Shown here in pieces: positions 51,146 through 61,906 of a DNA stretch of 64,000 nucleotides. The first letter of the stretch is position 1. Every line of letters starts with the position of its first letter. The notes under the pieces are model-generated. The model saw only the letters and a program-made list of their open reading frames with translations. It did not search any database and was not told the origin of the DNA. The position numbers and the translations under genes were made by a program. This stretch comes from CBDDIP01 sp965229005 (GTDB taxonomy: Bacteria; Actinomycetota; Acidimicrobiia; Acidimicrobiales; Ilumatobacteraceae): the NCBI GenBank assembly GCA_965229005.1, contig CBDDIP010000002.1, positions 1,426,001 to 1,490,000 on the forward strand, read 5' to 3'.

Positions 51146-51299
51146 CAACGATGTCTAGTCGCTGCGGTTCGGCGAACGGAAGTGGTTCCCGGCGTTCGAT
51201 CCCTGCGGCCACTGCGGTCAGCGCGCACTTCGTCGACGGCGCTTCGACGGGCGAGCCGCCGTCATCGACACCGTCACGACCCGGGCATAGCATGGCGTC

Positions 51300-51758
51300 A
51301 TGAAACGCACCAGCGTCGCGCATCTGAATTGCTCGGTGGCACAGACCCTGGACGTGGTCGGGGAGTGGTGGACGCTGCTGGTGGTGCGCACGATCATGCT
51401 CGGGCAGGGCCGTTTCGAGGTGATCCAGAGCGAGCTCGGCATCGCCCGCAACATCCTCAGCGATCGGTTGTCCACGTTGGTCGAGCACGGCGTCGTCGAG
51501 CGTCGGCAGTACCACGACCACCCGGTGCGCTACGAGTACAAGCTGACCCCGAAGGGACGCGACCTGTTCCCGGTGATCGCCGCGCTGATGGCGTGGGGCG
51601 ACAAGTGGGCATCGCCCGACGGTGTGCCGCTGGTGTTGAAGCACTCGTGCGGCGAGGTCGCCGATCCGAAGGTCGTCTGCTCCGCGTGCGGCGAGGCGCT
51701 GACGCTGCGCGACGTGCGGGCGAAGCCAGGTCCGGGGTTCAAGGTCCCTGTGACCTGA
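51300..51758 (+). CDS. HxlR-family transcriptional regulator
   Basis: The 152-residue winged-helix protein has the HxlR pattern: CSVAQTLDVVGEWWTLLVVR with the family cysteine, then RFEVIQSELGIARNILSDRL and LTPKGRDLFPVIAALMAWGD. C-terminal cysteines (KHSCGEV, VVCSACGE) could bind a metal or sense redox state. It starts at ATG 51300 after a TAGCAT-N6 promoter. The molybdopterin oxidoreductase gene follows 41 bases later with its own predicted promoter; a regulatory link is plausible because of the proximity only. Confidence 0.92.
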   Translation: MKRTSVAHLNCSVAQTLDVVGEWWTLLVVRTIMLGQGRFEVIQSELGIARNILSDRLSTLVEHGVVERRQYHDHPVRYEYKLTPKGRDLFPVIAALMAWGDKWASPDGVPLVLKHSCGEVADPKVVCSACGEALTLRDVRAKPGPGFKVPVT

Positions 51759-51799
51759 ACACCGTTGCGTGACGCTACGGACTGTCGTACTGTTCCCAC

Positions 51800-54115
<2,316 letters not shown>

Positions 54116-54145
54116 TCGCCATCAGCCAGTGGCGCCACGGCCGGG

Positions 54146-54173
54146 GATTGTTACTATGGCGGTAGTGCTAATC
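54146..54173. promoter_or_regulatory. Suf operator and promoter in front of sufB
   Basis: The reverse complement of 54146-54173 begins GATTAGCACTACCGC, which is the same 15 bases that begin the site in front of sufD (56464). An imperfect dyad TTACTA-n-GGTAGTG is visible. A GCTAAT -10 lies within it. A Rrf2-family iron-sulfur regulator (IscR/SufR type) is the natural binder, inferred from similarity of the two sites and their suf context. Confidence 0.55.
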
Positions 54174-54210
54174 CACGAGCAGCCCACCACGGATCGGCAG
54201 GGAGCGCGCC

Positions 54211-55614
54211 ATGACGAATTTCGATCTTGACCTCAGCAAGTACAGCCTCGGCTGGAGCGACACCGACGTCGAGTACGCGTTCAAGCCCGCCAAGGGTCTC
54301 AACCAGGGCGTCGTCGACCAGATCAGCTGGTGGAAGGGCGAGCCGAACTGGATGTCGAAGATGCGTCAGCGCTCGCTGACCCTGTTCGATCGCAAGCCGA
54401 TGGCCGACTGGTTCGCCGTCAACATGCCCGACATCGACTTCCAGGACATCTTCTACTACCTGCGTCCGGCCACCGATCAGGTCAGCGAGTGGGACGACCT
54501 GCCCGAGCAGATGAAGGCCACCTACGAGAAGCTCGGCATCCCCGAAGCCGAGCGCAAGTACCTCGCCGGCGTCACCGCGCAGTACGAATCGGAAGTCGTC
54601 TTCCACCGCAACCGCGAGGATCTCGAGAAGCAGGGGATCCTCTTCTGCGACATGGACACCGCGCTGCGCGAGTACCCCGAGCTCGTCAAGCAGTACTTCG
54701 GCACGGTCATCCCGCCCGGCGACAACAAGTTCTCGGCGCTGAACACCGCCGTGTGGTCGGGTGGCAGCTTCGTCTACATCCCGCCGGGCGTGAACTGCGA
54801 GCTGCCGTTGCAGGCCTACTTCCGCATCAACAGCGAGAACGCCGGCCAGTTCGAGCGCACGCTGATCATCGCCGACGAGGGCTCGCAGGTGCACTACATC
54901 GAGGGCTGCTCGGCTCCGGTGTACACCAACGACTCGCTGCACTCGGCCGTGGTCGAGATCGTCGTCAAGCCGTCGGCTCGCGTCACCTACACCACCATCC
55001 AGAACTGGTCGCCGAACGTCTACAACCTCGTCACCAAGCGGGCGCGCGTGGAAGCCGAAGGCCACATGGAGTGGATCGACGGCAACATCGGCTCGAAGCT
55101 GACGATGAAGTACCCGAGCGTCTACCTCGTCGGCCCGAAGGCCACGGGCGAGGTGCTCTCGGTTGCCTACGCCGGCGCCGGCCAGCACCAGGACGCCGGG
55201 GCGAAGATGGTCCACGCCGCGCCCGAGACGTCGTCGAAGATCGTGTCGAAGAGCATCAGCAAGGACGGTGGCATCACCACCTACCGCGGGCTGGTGCGCG
55301 TCGAGGAAGGCGCCTACGGCTGCAAGAGCCACGTGCAGTGCGACGCCCTCATCCTCGACGAGGAGAGCGAGAGCCGCACCTTCCCGTACATGGAGGTCGG
55401 CGAGCGCGACGCGCAGATCGGCCACGAGGCCACCGTGTCGAAGATCGCCGACGAGCAGCTCTTCTACCTGATGAGCCGCGGCCTCTCGCAGGAGCAGGCG
55501 ATGGGCATGGTCGTCAACGGCTTCATCGAGCCGATCACCCGCACCCTGCCGATGGAGTACGCCGTCGAGTGGAGCCGCCTCATCGAGCTGCAGATGGAAG
55601 GCAGCGTCGGCTGA
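54211..55614 (+). CDS. sufB: Fe-S cluster assembly scaffold protein SufB
   Basis: The 467-residue SufB is the scaffold subunit of the SufBCD complex. Typical blocks are SVVFHRNREDLEKQGILFCDM-like (key parts: FHRNREDLEKQGILFCDMD), GGSFVYIPPGVNCELPLQAYF, VHYIEGCSAPVYTNDSLHSA and CKSHVQCDALILDE with the conserved cysteine near the C-terminal part, followed by EARVSKIADEQLFYLMSRG-type sequence. The ATG follows CAGGGAG at about 8 bases, so this gene, unlike many others here, has a leader and ribosome binding site. It is separated from sufD by two unrelated-looking small genes. Confidence 0.96.
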   Translation: MTNFDLDLSKYSLGWSDTDVEYAFKPAKGLNQGVVDQISWWKGEPNWMSKMRQRSLTLFDRKPMADWFAVNMPDIDFQDIFYYLRPATDQVSEWDDLPEQMKATYEKLGIPEAERKYLAGVTAQYESEVVFHRNREDLEKQGILFCDMDTALREYPELVKQYFGTVIPPGDNKFSALNTAVWSGGSFVYIPPGVNCELPLQAYFRINSENAGQFERTLIIADEGSQVHYIEGCSAPVYTNDSLHSAVVEIVVKPSARVTYTTIQNWSPNVYNLVTKRARVEAEGHMEWIDGNIGSKLTMKYPSVYLVGPKATGEVLSVAYAGAGQHQDAGAKMVHAAPETSSKIVSKSISKDGGITTYRGLVRVEEGAYGCKSHVQCDALILDEESESRTFPYMEVGERDAQIGHEATVSKIADEQLFYLMSRGLSQEQAMGMVVNGFIEPITRTLPMEYAVEWSRLIELQMEGSVG

Positions 55615-55627
55615 CGTTCTGATCGAT

Positions 55628-55672
55628 CGCTGTCAGATCCGGTTGCGCCATGCGCGACCGGGTCCGACAGCG
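55628..55672. terminator. Long inverted repeat after sufB
   Basis: A 21-base arm at 55628-55648 (starting CGCTGTC) matches the reverse complement of 55652-55672 at 18 positions, with a 3-base loop. It lies between convergent sufB and the SHOCT gene, and is best read as a bidirectional terminator. Confidence 0.55.
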
Positions 55673-55676
55673 TTGA

Positions 55677-56036
55677 TCACTCGCGCAGGACGGCGATGCT
55701 GGCGCGGTAGTCGTCCGGGCTGATCTCGCCGCGGGCGAGGCGCTCGGCCAGGATCGACTCGGCGTTCTGCGTCGGGGACGGCGGCACGGGTCCGGCAGCC
55801 ATGACCGGTGTGTTGGTGCGGCCGCGGGTGAGCCAGACGACGAGCATCACGGCGCCGGCGATGAGCAGGCCGATCAGCAGGATGCCGAAGAACGGGTGCC
55901 CGTCGCGGCGGTGGCGCATGCCGAAGCCGTGGTCGCCACCCGGACCGGCAGCAAACGTGATCGGAGCAGTGAGCACGAACGTGGCCGCCACTGCTGCGGT
56001 TGCAGCAGCGGAGCGGACGAGCAGCTTGCGGGTCAT
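55677..56036 (-). CDS. Membrane protein with C-terminal SHOCT domain
   Basis: This 119-residue protein has a signal peptide (AATAAVAATFVLTAP), a His/Gly-rich stretch (GGDHGFGMRHRRDGHPFF), one transmembrane helix (FGILLIGLLIAGAVMLVVWL) and the short C-terminal SHOCT motif ILAERLARGEISPDDYRASI. SHOCT proteins probably oligomerise at the membrane; their roles are largely unknown. It is on the strand opposite the suf genes, inside the suf region. TAGAGT-N6-ATG predicts a leaderless mRNA. The histidine cluster could bind metal. Confidence 0.85.
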   Translation of the reverse strand: MTRKLLVRSAAATAAVAATFVLTAPITFAAGPGGDHGFGMRHRRDGHPFFGILLIGLLIAGAVMLVVWLTRGRTNTPVMAAGPVPPSPTQNAESILAERLARGEISPDDYRASIAVLRE

Positions 56037-56094
56037 GGCCGAACTCTATGCACCACGACGCCCGGCGCGGCCCGCGGACTGGCACACTTTCGGG

Positions 56095-56448
56095 ATGCCG
56101 ATGCGTCAGGAGTGCCGCAACTTCGAGAGTCGCACCTACCCCAATGGTGAGACCGTGCGGAAGTGCAACCTCGACCTGGCTCCGGACGCCCCGTGGCGCT
56201 GCCCGGACAACTGCCCGAAGTTCGAGCGTCGGATGGATCTCGGCTGGACGTACGGCACCATGGTCACGCCGAAGACGCCCTCGGACCCGCCGGGTCTGTC
56301 GGATGGATCGGCGGCCGCTGTGCTCGACGAGGCGGAGGACTTCCTGAACGAGATCGGCCCCTCGATCCTCGCCGAAGTGCAGGCCGACCGGGCCCGGAAC
56401 GCCGCCCGTCCGAAGGGCTGGCGCGGCATCTTCCGTCGCCGCAGCTGA
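56095..56448 (+). CDS. Small cysteine-rich protein between sufB and sufD
   Basis: This 117-residue protein has four cysteines in its first 50 residues (QECRNFES, RKCNLDLAP, WRCPDNCPKFERR), then a proline-rich segment and a basic tail (KGWRGIFRRRS). The cysteine spacing C-x17-C-x10-C-x3-C suggests a zinc or iron-sulfur site. I do not recognise the family. Its place directly before sufD, on the same strand, suggests a role in iron-sulfur metabolism. The ATG at 56095 and another at 56101 are both possible. Confidence 0.72.
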   Translation: MPMRQECRNFESRTYPNGETVRKCNLDLAPDAPWRCPDNCPKFERRMDLGWTYGTMVTPKTPSDPPGLSDGSAAAVLDEAEDFLNEIGPSILAEVQADRARNAARPKGWRGIFRRRS

Positions 56449-56463
56449 CGTTCGTCACCGGGC

Positions 56464-56491
56464 GATTAGCACTACCGCGGTAGTAGAATTG
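56464..56491. promoter_or_regulatory. Suf operator and leaderless promoter in front of sufD
   Basis: ACTACCGCGGTAGT is a perfect 14-bp palindrome at 56471-56484, within GATTAGCACTACCGC that is shared with the sufB site. TAGAAT (56484-56489) follows and ends six bases before the GTG at 56496, so the -10 lies at the edge of the operator and the sufD mRNA should be leaderless. A bound repressor would block the polymerase. Confidence 0.6.
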
Positions 56492-56495
56492 GGTC

Positions 56496-57641
56496 GTGCC
56501 TGCGTTTGTCCCCGAACTCGTCCGCGCGCTCGACCTGCCTGACGCCGCTGCCCGTGAGCTGGCCGTGGAGCGTGCCGCCGCTCGCAGCCTGCCCACCGCC
56601 GGCGAAGAGGTGTGGCGCTACAGCCGCATCGGCGAGCTGCAGCTCGACCGCTTCGACCCGGCCAAGGCAACCACGACGATCACCGGTCTGAACGGCTTCG
56701 GCGCCGACCGCCACGACGTGCCCACCGCCGTCGACCACGACCTGTTCGACGACCTCAACGAGGCCTTCCGTACGGAGGTCGTGCTGCAGGTGCCGCGCGG
56801 CCACGTGGCCGCCGAGCCGGTGGTCATCACCCACACCATCGACGCCGACGGTGCAGCGGTGTTCCCTCGGCTCGTCATCGACGCCGGCGAGAACAGCGAG
56901 ATCACGGTCATCGAGCGCTTCATCTCACCCGACGGCATCGTCGCCCTCGTCGTGCCGCGGCTGTACCTGCGGGCTCAGCAGGCAGCGCGGGTGACCTACC
57001 TGGCGATCAACCAGCTCGGCACCGGCACCTGGCAGCTCGGCCACCAGCAGGCCACCGGCGAACGCGACAGCACGACGCTGCTCGCCACGGTGGCGCTCGG
57101 TGGCGACTACGCACGAGCCCGTACCGACGCGAAGGTCGTGGGCCAAGGCGCGACCACGCGTCAGGTGGCGCTGTACTTCGCCGACGGTCACCAGATGCAC
57201 GACTTCCGCACGATGCAGGATCACGTGGCCCCTCGGACCAACAGTGATCTGCTGTTCAAGGGCGCTGTGCAGGACACGGCCAAGAGCGTCTACACCGGGC
57301 TCATCCGCATCGGGCCAGAGGCTCGTGGCTCGGTCGCCTACCAGACCAACCGCAACCTGACCTTGAGCGAAGGGGCGTGGGCCGAGAGCGTTCCCAACCT
57401 CGAGATCGAGACCAACGACGTCAAGTGCAGCCACGCCAGCACCGTCGGTCCGATCGACGAGGAGCAGCGCTTCTACCTCGAGAGCCGCGGCATCCCGCCG
57501 GACGTCGCCGAACGGCTCGTGGTGCTCGGCTTCTTCGACGAGGTGCTCACCCAGCTGCCGATCGGCGCGCTCGCCGGCGAACTGCGCACCCAGGTGGCCG
57601 CGAAGCTCGACGCCAAGCTGCCCACCGGAGCGTCGGCATGA
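56496..57641 (+). CDS. sufD: Fe-S cluster assembly protein SufD
   Basis: The 381-residue SufD pairs with SufB in the scaffold complex. Typical features are the N-terminal helical part (ELAVERAAARSLPTAGEEVWRYSRI), the central beta-helix with VTYLAINQLGTGTWQLG and YFADGHQMHDFRTMQDHVAPRTNSDLLFKG, and the C-terminal CSHASTVGPIDEEQRFYLESRGI with the conserved cysteine and histidine. It overlaps the Rieske gene by four bases. It starts at GTG 56496, right after its operator. Confidence 0.95.
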   Translation: MPAFVPELVRALDLPDAAARELAVERAAARSLPTAGEEVWRYSRIGELQLDRFDPAKATTTITGLNGFGADRHDVPTAVDHDLFDDLNEAFRTEVVLQVPRGHVAAEPVVITHTIDADGAAVFPRLVIDAGENSEITVIERFISPDGIVALVVPRLYLRAQQAARVTYLAINQLGTGTWQLGHQQATGERDSTTLLATVALGGDYARARTDAKVVGQGATTRQVALYFADGHQMHDFRTMQDHVAPRTNSDLLFKGAVQDTAKSVYTGLIRIGPEARGSVAYQTNRNLTLSEGAWAESVPNLEIETNDVKCSHASTVGPIDEEQRFYLESRGIPPDVAERLVVLGFFDEVLTQLPIGALAGELRTQVAAKLDAKLPTGASA

Positions 57642-57979
57642 GCGTGCGCGTCTGCGACCTCAGCGACCTCGCGCCAGGCACGGCGACCCGCTTCGACGTC
57701 GGCGGTCGTGCCGTCGCCGTGGTGCGCATCGGCGACGACGTCTACGCCATCGGCGACACGTGCAGCCACGCCGACGTCTCGCTCAGCGAGGGCGACCTGT
57801 GGTGCGACGAGAAGGAGCTCGAGTGCGCCAAGCACGGCAGCACCTTCAGCCTCGTCACTGGGGAGCCGACCACGCTGCCCGCCACGCAACCCGTTCCCGT
57901 CTACGTCGCGCGCGTCGTGGACGGGGCCGTGGAGATCGACATCGAACCAGCAACCGCACCGGGGACGGCATCCGCATGA
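57638..57979 (+). CDS. Rieske-type [2Fe-2S] ferredoxin in the suf operon
   Basis: The 113-residue protein binds a Rieske cluster through Cys42 and His44 (CSHADVSLSEG) and Cys63 and His66 (CAKHGSTF). It is a soluble non-heme Rieske ferredoxin of the kind found between sufD and sufC in actinobacteria, where it probably helps electron delivery in cluster assembly. The gene overlaps sufD and sufC by four bases on each side, so the three are translated together. Confidence 0.94.
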   Translation: MSVRVCDLSDLAPGTATRFDVGGRAVAVVRIGDDVYAIGDTCSHADVSLSEGDLWCDEKELECAKHGSTFSLVTGEPTTLPATQPVPVYVARVVDGAVEIDIEPATAPGTASA

Positions 57980-58779
57980 GCACGCTCGAGATCAAGGACC
58001 TCACGGCATCTGTCGCCGGCAAGCAGATCCTCAACGGCATCAACCTCACCGTCTCGTCCGGCGAGGTCCACGCCGTGATGGGCCCCAACGGCGCCGGCAA
58101 GAGCACGCTGTCCGCCGTGCTGGCCGGCAAGCCCGGCTACACGGTGCTCGGCGGCACGGCCACGCTCGACGGTGTCGATCTGCTGGCCCTGCCGGCATGG
58201 CAACGCGCTCAGGCCGGGTTGCACCTCGTGATGCAGTACCCGACCGAGGTGCCGGGAGTGCTCGTCGCCGACGTGCTGCGCCAAGCGTTCGAGGCTCGCG
58301 GCCGTTCGGTCGACGGCATCGACGCGGCGATGACGGCAGAAGCGGAGCGGATCGGCCTGCCACCGGCGCTGCTGCACCGCGCGCTCAACGTCGATCTCTC
58401 CGGTGGCGAGAAGAAGCGCAACGAGACGATGCAGCTGGCGATGCTGTCGCCGCGCATCGCCATCCTCGACGAGCTCGACTCGGGTCTCGACATCGATGCA
58501 CTTCGTGACTGCGCACGTCGCGTCGAAGCGGCCACCAACGAGGCCGGGTCGTTCGGCGATGCGCTCGGCGTGCTGGCCATCACGCACTACAACCGGCTGC
58601 TCGAAGAGCTGCGCCCGGATCACGTGCACATCCTCGTGAAGGGCCGCATCGTCGCCTCGGGCGGCCCCGAGCTGGCCGACCAGTTGGAGATCGACGGCTA
58701 CGCCGCGTTCGCCGGCGACGACGCTGATGCGGCACCGGCGAAGGGTGGTCTCGACGACCTCTTCGCCATGCCTCGCTGA
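57976..58779 (+). CDS. sufC: Fe-S cluster assembly ATPase SufC
   Basis: The 267-residue ABC ATPase powers SufBCD. Walker A is GPNGAGKSTLSAVLAG, the signature LSGGEKKRNETMQLA and Walker B with the SufC-typical LDELDSGLDIDAL; the switch histidine is in AITHYNRLLEEL. The motif set is specific to SufC. It is the last suf gene in the window: sufS, sufU and sufT do not follow, so they lie elsewhere. A long inverted repeat terminator closes the operon. Confidence 0.96.
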   Translation: MSTLEIKDLTASVAGKQILNGINLTVSSGEVHAVMGPNGAGKSTLSAVLAGKPGYTVLGGTATLDGVDLLALPAWQRAQAGLHLVMQYPTEVPGVLVADVLRQAFEARGRSVDGIDAAMTAEAERIGLPPALLHRALNVDLSGGEKKRNETMQLAMLSPRIAILDELDSGLDIDALRDCARRVEAATNEAGSFGDALGVLAITHYNRLLEELRPDHVHILVKGRIVASGGPELADQLEIDGYAAFAGDDADAAPAKGGLDDLFAMPR

Positions 58780-58797
58780 CGTTCTCGTACAGCACGA

Positions 58798-58844
58798 AAC
58801 TGGATGTCTGACGCGCGGCTCTGCCGCGTCTCCGACATCCAGTT
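58798..58844. terminator. Inverted-repeat terminator after sufC
   Basis: AACTGGATGTC (58798-58808) is the perfect reverse complement of 58834-58844, and an inner GACGCG/CGCGTC stem adds to it. It lies between two convergent genes and its right arm ends at the stop codon of the Tat protein gene. Confidence 0.6.
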
Positions 58845-59845
58845 CAGGTGAAGTAGCCCACGGCGTCGATGATCACATCGCTGCGCGACCCTGCCGTGCC
58901 ATCGCAGAACACGGCGATCTCGCGGTCGTTGCCCATGCCGACGGTGACGCTGTTGGCGACGGTCGCGTTGGGCTTGTCCCAGTTGATGGCCGATGTGCCG
59001 TTGAAGGTCGCGTTGCCGGCGAAGACCGAAAGGAACCCCTGCCCGACGGTGGCGTTGGCGGTCAGGTTGAGGACGACGCTGGCTGAGTTCGGCGGCACGA
59101 CGTCAGCGGTCAGCCCGTCAGCGCTGTCCGCAACACTGATGACCCGGGTCTGGCCTCGGAGCAGGGGGCCATCGGCAGGAACGGCGCCGGCGCCGCGGCT
59201 GTCGTAGACGCGTGTCGGCGTGATGGGTCGGAAGCCCTGGTGGAACCCGAAGTAGTGCACCGTCGCAGCGACGAACTGGACGTCGCTGCCGAAGCCGAAC
59301 GTGTCGATCCACAGCGAATCGCCGACGCCGAGGAAGATGGGCGTCGTGATCTGGCTGGAGACGAGGCCGGTCGTCGCCGAGGTGATGCCAAGACCGTCGA
59401 TGAGGTCGGACGACGCAGTGCCGAGCCGATTGCAGACGACCTGGGCGATCACCGTCGCCGGCGCGGCGAAGTTGGCGACGAGCTCGATCTTGGCGACGAA
59501 CGAGCGGGCGGGCACCGGCATCGGAAGCACCGCACCACCGTTGTTCGAGGTCGATCCCGCCACCAGGCTCACGCCGGCCGGAGTCACGCTCGCGCCGACC
59601 TGATACGAGTGCAGTGATGTCCAGTCGAAGGTCACGCTCGTCGTTCCCTCGGGGGCCACGGGGAGGACGGCCTCGGTGCGGCTCGGCCGCCCGGCAGACG
59701 TGGGCGACAGTCCAGCGCTCGGCATCGAGGCCGGGTCGGGGGGCGGTTCAGCGTGCGCTTGGTCGGCGGCGACGACCGCTGCGCCGGTGGCCGCACCGGC
59801 GGCGATCAGTCCGCGCCGCGTGATCCGTTGAACGTCCTTGGCCAT
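58844..59845 (-). CDS. Tat-exported protein with beta-repeat domain
   Basis: The 333-residue protein has a twin-arginine signal (RITRRGLIAAGAATGAAVVA) with cleavage near AHA, a Pro-rich linker, a beta-sandwich region of about 130 residues, and one C-terminal copy of the beta-repeat found three times in the SGNH protein: TPTRVYDSRGAG through SDVIIDAVGYF. Tat export suggests it folds in the cytoplasm, although no cofactor site is visible. The role of this recurrent domain is unknown; display or adhesion at the cell surface is a guess. GGGAGCC before the ATG is a ribosome binding site. Confidence 0.82.
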   Translation of the reverse strand: MAKDVQRITRRGLIAAGAATGAAVVAADQAHAEPPPDPASMPSAGLSPTSAGRPSRTEAVLPVAPEGTTSVTFDWTSLHSYQVGASVTPAGVSLVAGSTSNNGGAVLPMPVPARSFVAKIELVANFAAPATVIAQVVCNRLGTASSDLIDGLGITSATTGLVSSQITTPIFLGVGDSLWIDTFGFGSDVQFVAATVHYFGFHQGFRPITPTRVYDSRGAGAVPADGPLLRGQTRVISVADSADGLTADVVPPNSASVVLNLTANATVGQGFLSVFAGNATFNGTSAINWDKPNATVANSVTVGMGNDREIAVFCDGTAGSRSDVIIDAVGYFT

Positions 59846-59921
59846 CGCGGGCTCCCGTCGCTGGTGGTCCGGTGAGACTACGGACGTGCCGGTCGAGTTC
59901 TGAGGATCCCTCGTACGGAGG

Positions 59922-60803
59922 TCAGCCGACCGGCGTCAGCTCGCGCAGGCGACGGACGCGCTCCTCGGTGGAGGGGTGCGTGCTGAACAGCCGGGCCATG
60001 TCCGGGCCGCCGTTGCGGCTGCGGCGCAGCTCGCTGAGCGGGTTGTGGATGTAGGCCTGCGCCTGTGCGGGTGCGACGGCCATGGGTGAGCGCTTGGCGA
60101 GCACCTCGATGCGCTCGAGCGCCGACGCCAAGGAGCGACCGCTGCCGAGCAGCTCGGCCGCGCCTCGATCGGCCTCGAACTCACGCGACCGCGAGATCGA
60201 CATCTGGATCATCGCTGCGGCGATCGGCGCGACGAGCGAGACGGCGAGCATGGCGATCGGGTTGGGGCGGTCGTCGTCGTTGCCGCGCCCACCGAACATC
60301 GAGGCGAACATCGCCATCTGAGCGATGTACGAGATCGCCGTCGCAACTGCCGCGGCGACCGAGCCGATGAGGATGTCGCGGTGCTTCACGTGCATCAGCT
60401 CGTGGGCCATGACGCCTTCGATCTCGTCGGGTGGCATCGAACGCAGCAGCCCTTCGGTGGCGCAGACGACCGCGTGGCGCGGCCCGCGACCGGTGGCGAA
60501 CGCGTTCGGCTGCTCGCTCGGGGCGATCGCCACGCGGGGCATCGGCAGGTTGGCGCGCATGGCCAGCGACTGGACCATCGCGTAGAACTGCGGGTTGTCC
60601 TCGGGCCCGATGACGCGAGCCTTGGCCGCCTTCAGGGCGAGCTTGTCGCTGAACCAATACGAGCCGCCGACCATCACGAACGCGAGGGCGAGGCCGATGG
60701 TGAGCGACGCGGAGCTGCCGCCGCCGACCACGCCGGCGATGGCGATGATCAGGCCGCCGAGTGAGGCCAGCAGGACCGAGGTCTTCATGGTGTTCTTCAA
60801 CAT
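59922..60803 (-). CDS. htpX: Membrane protease HtpX
   Basis: The 293-residue M48 metalloprotease degrades damaged membrane proteins. HELMH (His134, Glu135, His138) is the zinc site, with the third ligand in SREFEADRGAAELLG. Four hydrophobic segments are predicted, two before and two after the active site. The motif PNAFATGRGPRHAVVCATEGL is specific to HtpX. Its C-terminus carries the STHPSTEERVRRLREL block. It stands alone; the zinc-ribbon gene 45 bases upstream may be co-transcribed. Confidence 0.95.
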   Translation of the reverse strand: MLKNTMKTSVLLASLGGLIIAIAGVVGGGSSASLTIGLALAFVMVGGSYWFSDKLALKAAKARVIGPEDNPQFYAMVQSLAMRANLPMPRVAIAPSEQPNAFATGRGPRHAVVCATEGLLRSMPPDEIEGVMAHELMHVKHRDILIGSVAAAVATAISYIAQMAMFASMFGGRGNDDDRPNPIAMLAVSLVAPIAAAMIQMSISRSREFEADRGAAELLGSGRSLASALERIEVLAKRSPMAVAPAQAQAYIHNPLSELRRSRNGGPDMARLFSTHPSTEERVRRLRELTPVG

Positions 60804-60848
60804 GTGAGGAAAGGTGCTCCGTTCAGGGTGGGGTGCTCGGACGTCGAG

Positions 60849-61148
60849 TCAGAAGTCGAAGAGGTCGCCGAGGAACGACTTCTTCTTGCGCTTGCCGGAG
60901 CGCTCGTCGCGATGCGGCTCGTGGTCGCGGTGCTTGTCGTACGAGGCGGGCACGATGGCGCCGCGACGCGCATCGCGGCGGTGCTCGTCGTCGTCATCGT
61001 CGTCATCTCGATCGACGGCGCGGTCGACGATCTTGTCGAGCTCGCCGCGGTCCAGCCACACGCCGCGGCAGGTGGGGCAGTAGTCGATCTCGACGCCGTT
61101 GCGCTCGGTCATCAGCAGATCGACAGTGGTGTCGGTGGGGCACTTCAT
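60849..61148 (-). CDS. TFIIB-type zinc-ribbon protein
   Basis: The 99-residue protein begins MKCPTDTTVDLLMTERNG and continues IDYCPTCRGVWLDRGELDKI, the zf-TFIIB (DUF2396/TFIIB zinc-binding) domain with two Cys pairs. The C-terminal half is highly charged with a run of eight aspartates and a basic segment ending KKKSFLGDLFDF. Function unknown; such proteins may act as small zinc-binding adaptors. AAGGAACC precedes the ATG at 8-10 bases as ribosome binding site. It lies upstream of htpX on the same strand. Confidence 0.9.
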   Translation of the reverse strand: MKCPTDTTVDLLMTERNGVEIDYCPTCRGVWLDRGELDKIVDRAVDRDDDDDDDEHRRDARRGAIVPASYDKHRDHEPHRDERSGKRKKKSFLGDLFDF

Positions 61149-61356
61149 GCGTGGTCGGTTCCTTCGGGTCGCGTTGTCAGCGTCTACCGAAGGTCTCTCC
61201 CAGCCGTCCCGTCTCGAGGCGACTCACGATGACCGGGCCGAAGCCGTGGTGACGACCACCGTGGTGAGGGATACTCCCCTTCAACGGCAAAGGCTAGTGG
61301 TGGGGGTGGTGTGCCACAACGCACCCGTGGGGCCGGTGGTCGCGCATGGCAACCTG

Positions 61357-61842
61357 ATGGGCGTGACCGACTTGCACCCCAACGTCCGCCGCGTCGTCGA
61401 TGCCGGCGCCGAGCTCGGCGTGACCATCACGCCCCGCCGCTTCCCCGAAGGCACCAAGACCGCCGCCGACGCAGCCGCGGCGATCGGCGTCGAGGTCGGC
61501 CAGATCGTGAAGAGCTTGATCTTCGCCGTCGACGGCAACGTCGTGCTGGCCTACGTCAGCGGCGCCAACCAGCTCGACGAGAAGAAGCTCGCTGCAGCGG
61601 CCGGCGGAGCGAAGTGCTCGCGAGTCGATGCCGACGTCGTGCGCGAGGCCACCGGCTTTCCGATCGGTGGCGTGCCGCCGTTCGGCCACGCCACGAAGCT
61701 GGCCGTGTTCATCGACCCCGACCTGCTGCAGTTCGACGAGGTGTGGGCCGCCGCGGGCACATGGAACGACGTCTTCGCGATCGCGCCCGCCACGCTGGTG
61801 GCCGCCAGCGGCGGCGCGGTGACCGACCTGCGCAAGGGCTGA
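61357..61842 (+). CDS. YbaK/ProX-type aminoacyl-tRNA deacylase
   Basis: The 161-residue protein has the YbaK family pattern: GTKTAADAAAAIGVEVGQIVKS with the conserved lysine region, LIFAVDGNVVLAYVSGANQLD, and GGVPPFGHATKLAVFIDPDL, the family's GG-x-PPFG block. Members hydrolyse mischarged tRNAs such as Cys-tRNA(Pro) or Ala-tRNA(Pro). The ATG at 61357 or the GTG at 61363 could be the start. It has no gene partners here and ends at a strong hairpin. Confidence 0.93.
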   Translation: MGVTDLHPNVRRVVDAGAELGVTITPRRFPEGTKTAADAAAAIGVEVGQIVKSLIFAVDGNVVLAYVSGANQLDEKKLAAAAGGAKCSRVDADVVREATGFPIGGVPPFGHATKLAVFIDPDLLQFDEVWAAAGTWNDVFAIAPATLVAASGGAVTDLRKG

Positions 61843-61848
61843 TCGACC

Positions 61849-61897
61849 TTCTTGTCGCGACTTCTCTACGTGGAACGTCGAGAAACCGCGACAAGAA
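61849..61897. terminator. Hairpin terminator between convergent genes
   Basis: TTCTTGTCGCG (61849-61859) is the perfect reverse complement of 61887-61897, and TTCTC/GAGAA extends it inside. The left arm's T-rich start reads as a T-tract on the minus strand and the right arm's end as an A-tract, as expected for a bidirectional terminator. Confidence 0.65.
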
Positions 61898-61906
61898 CCG
61901 GTGTTC

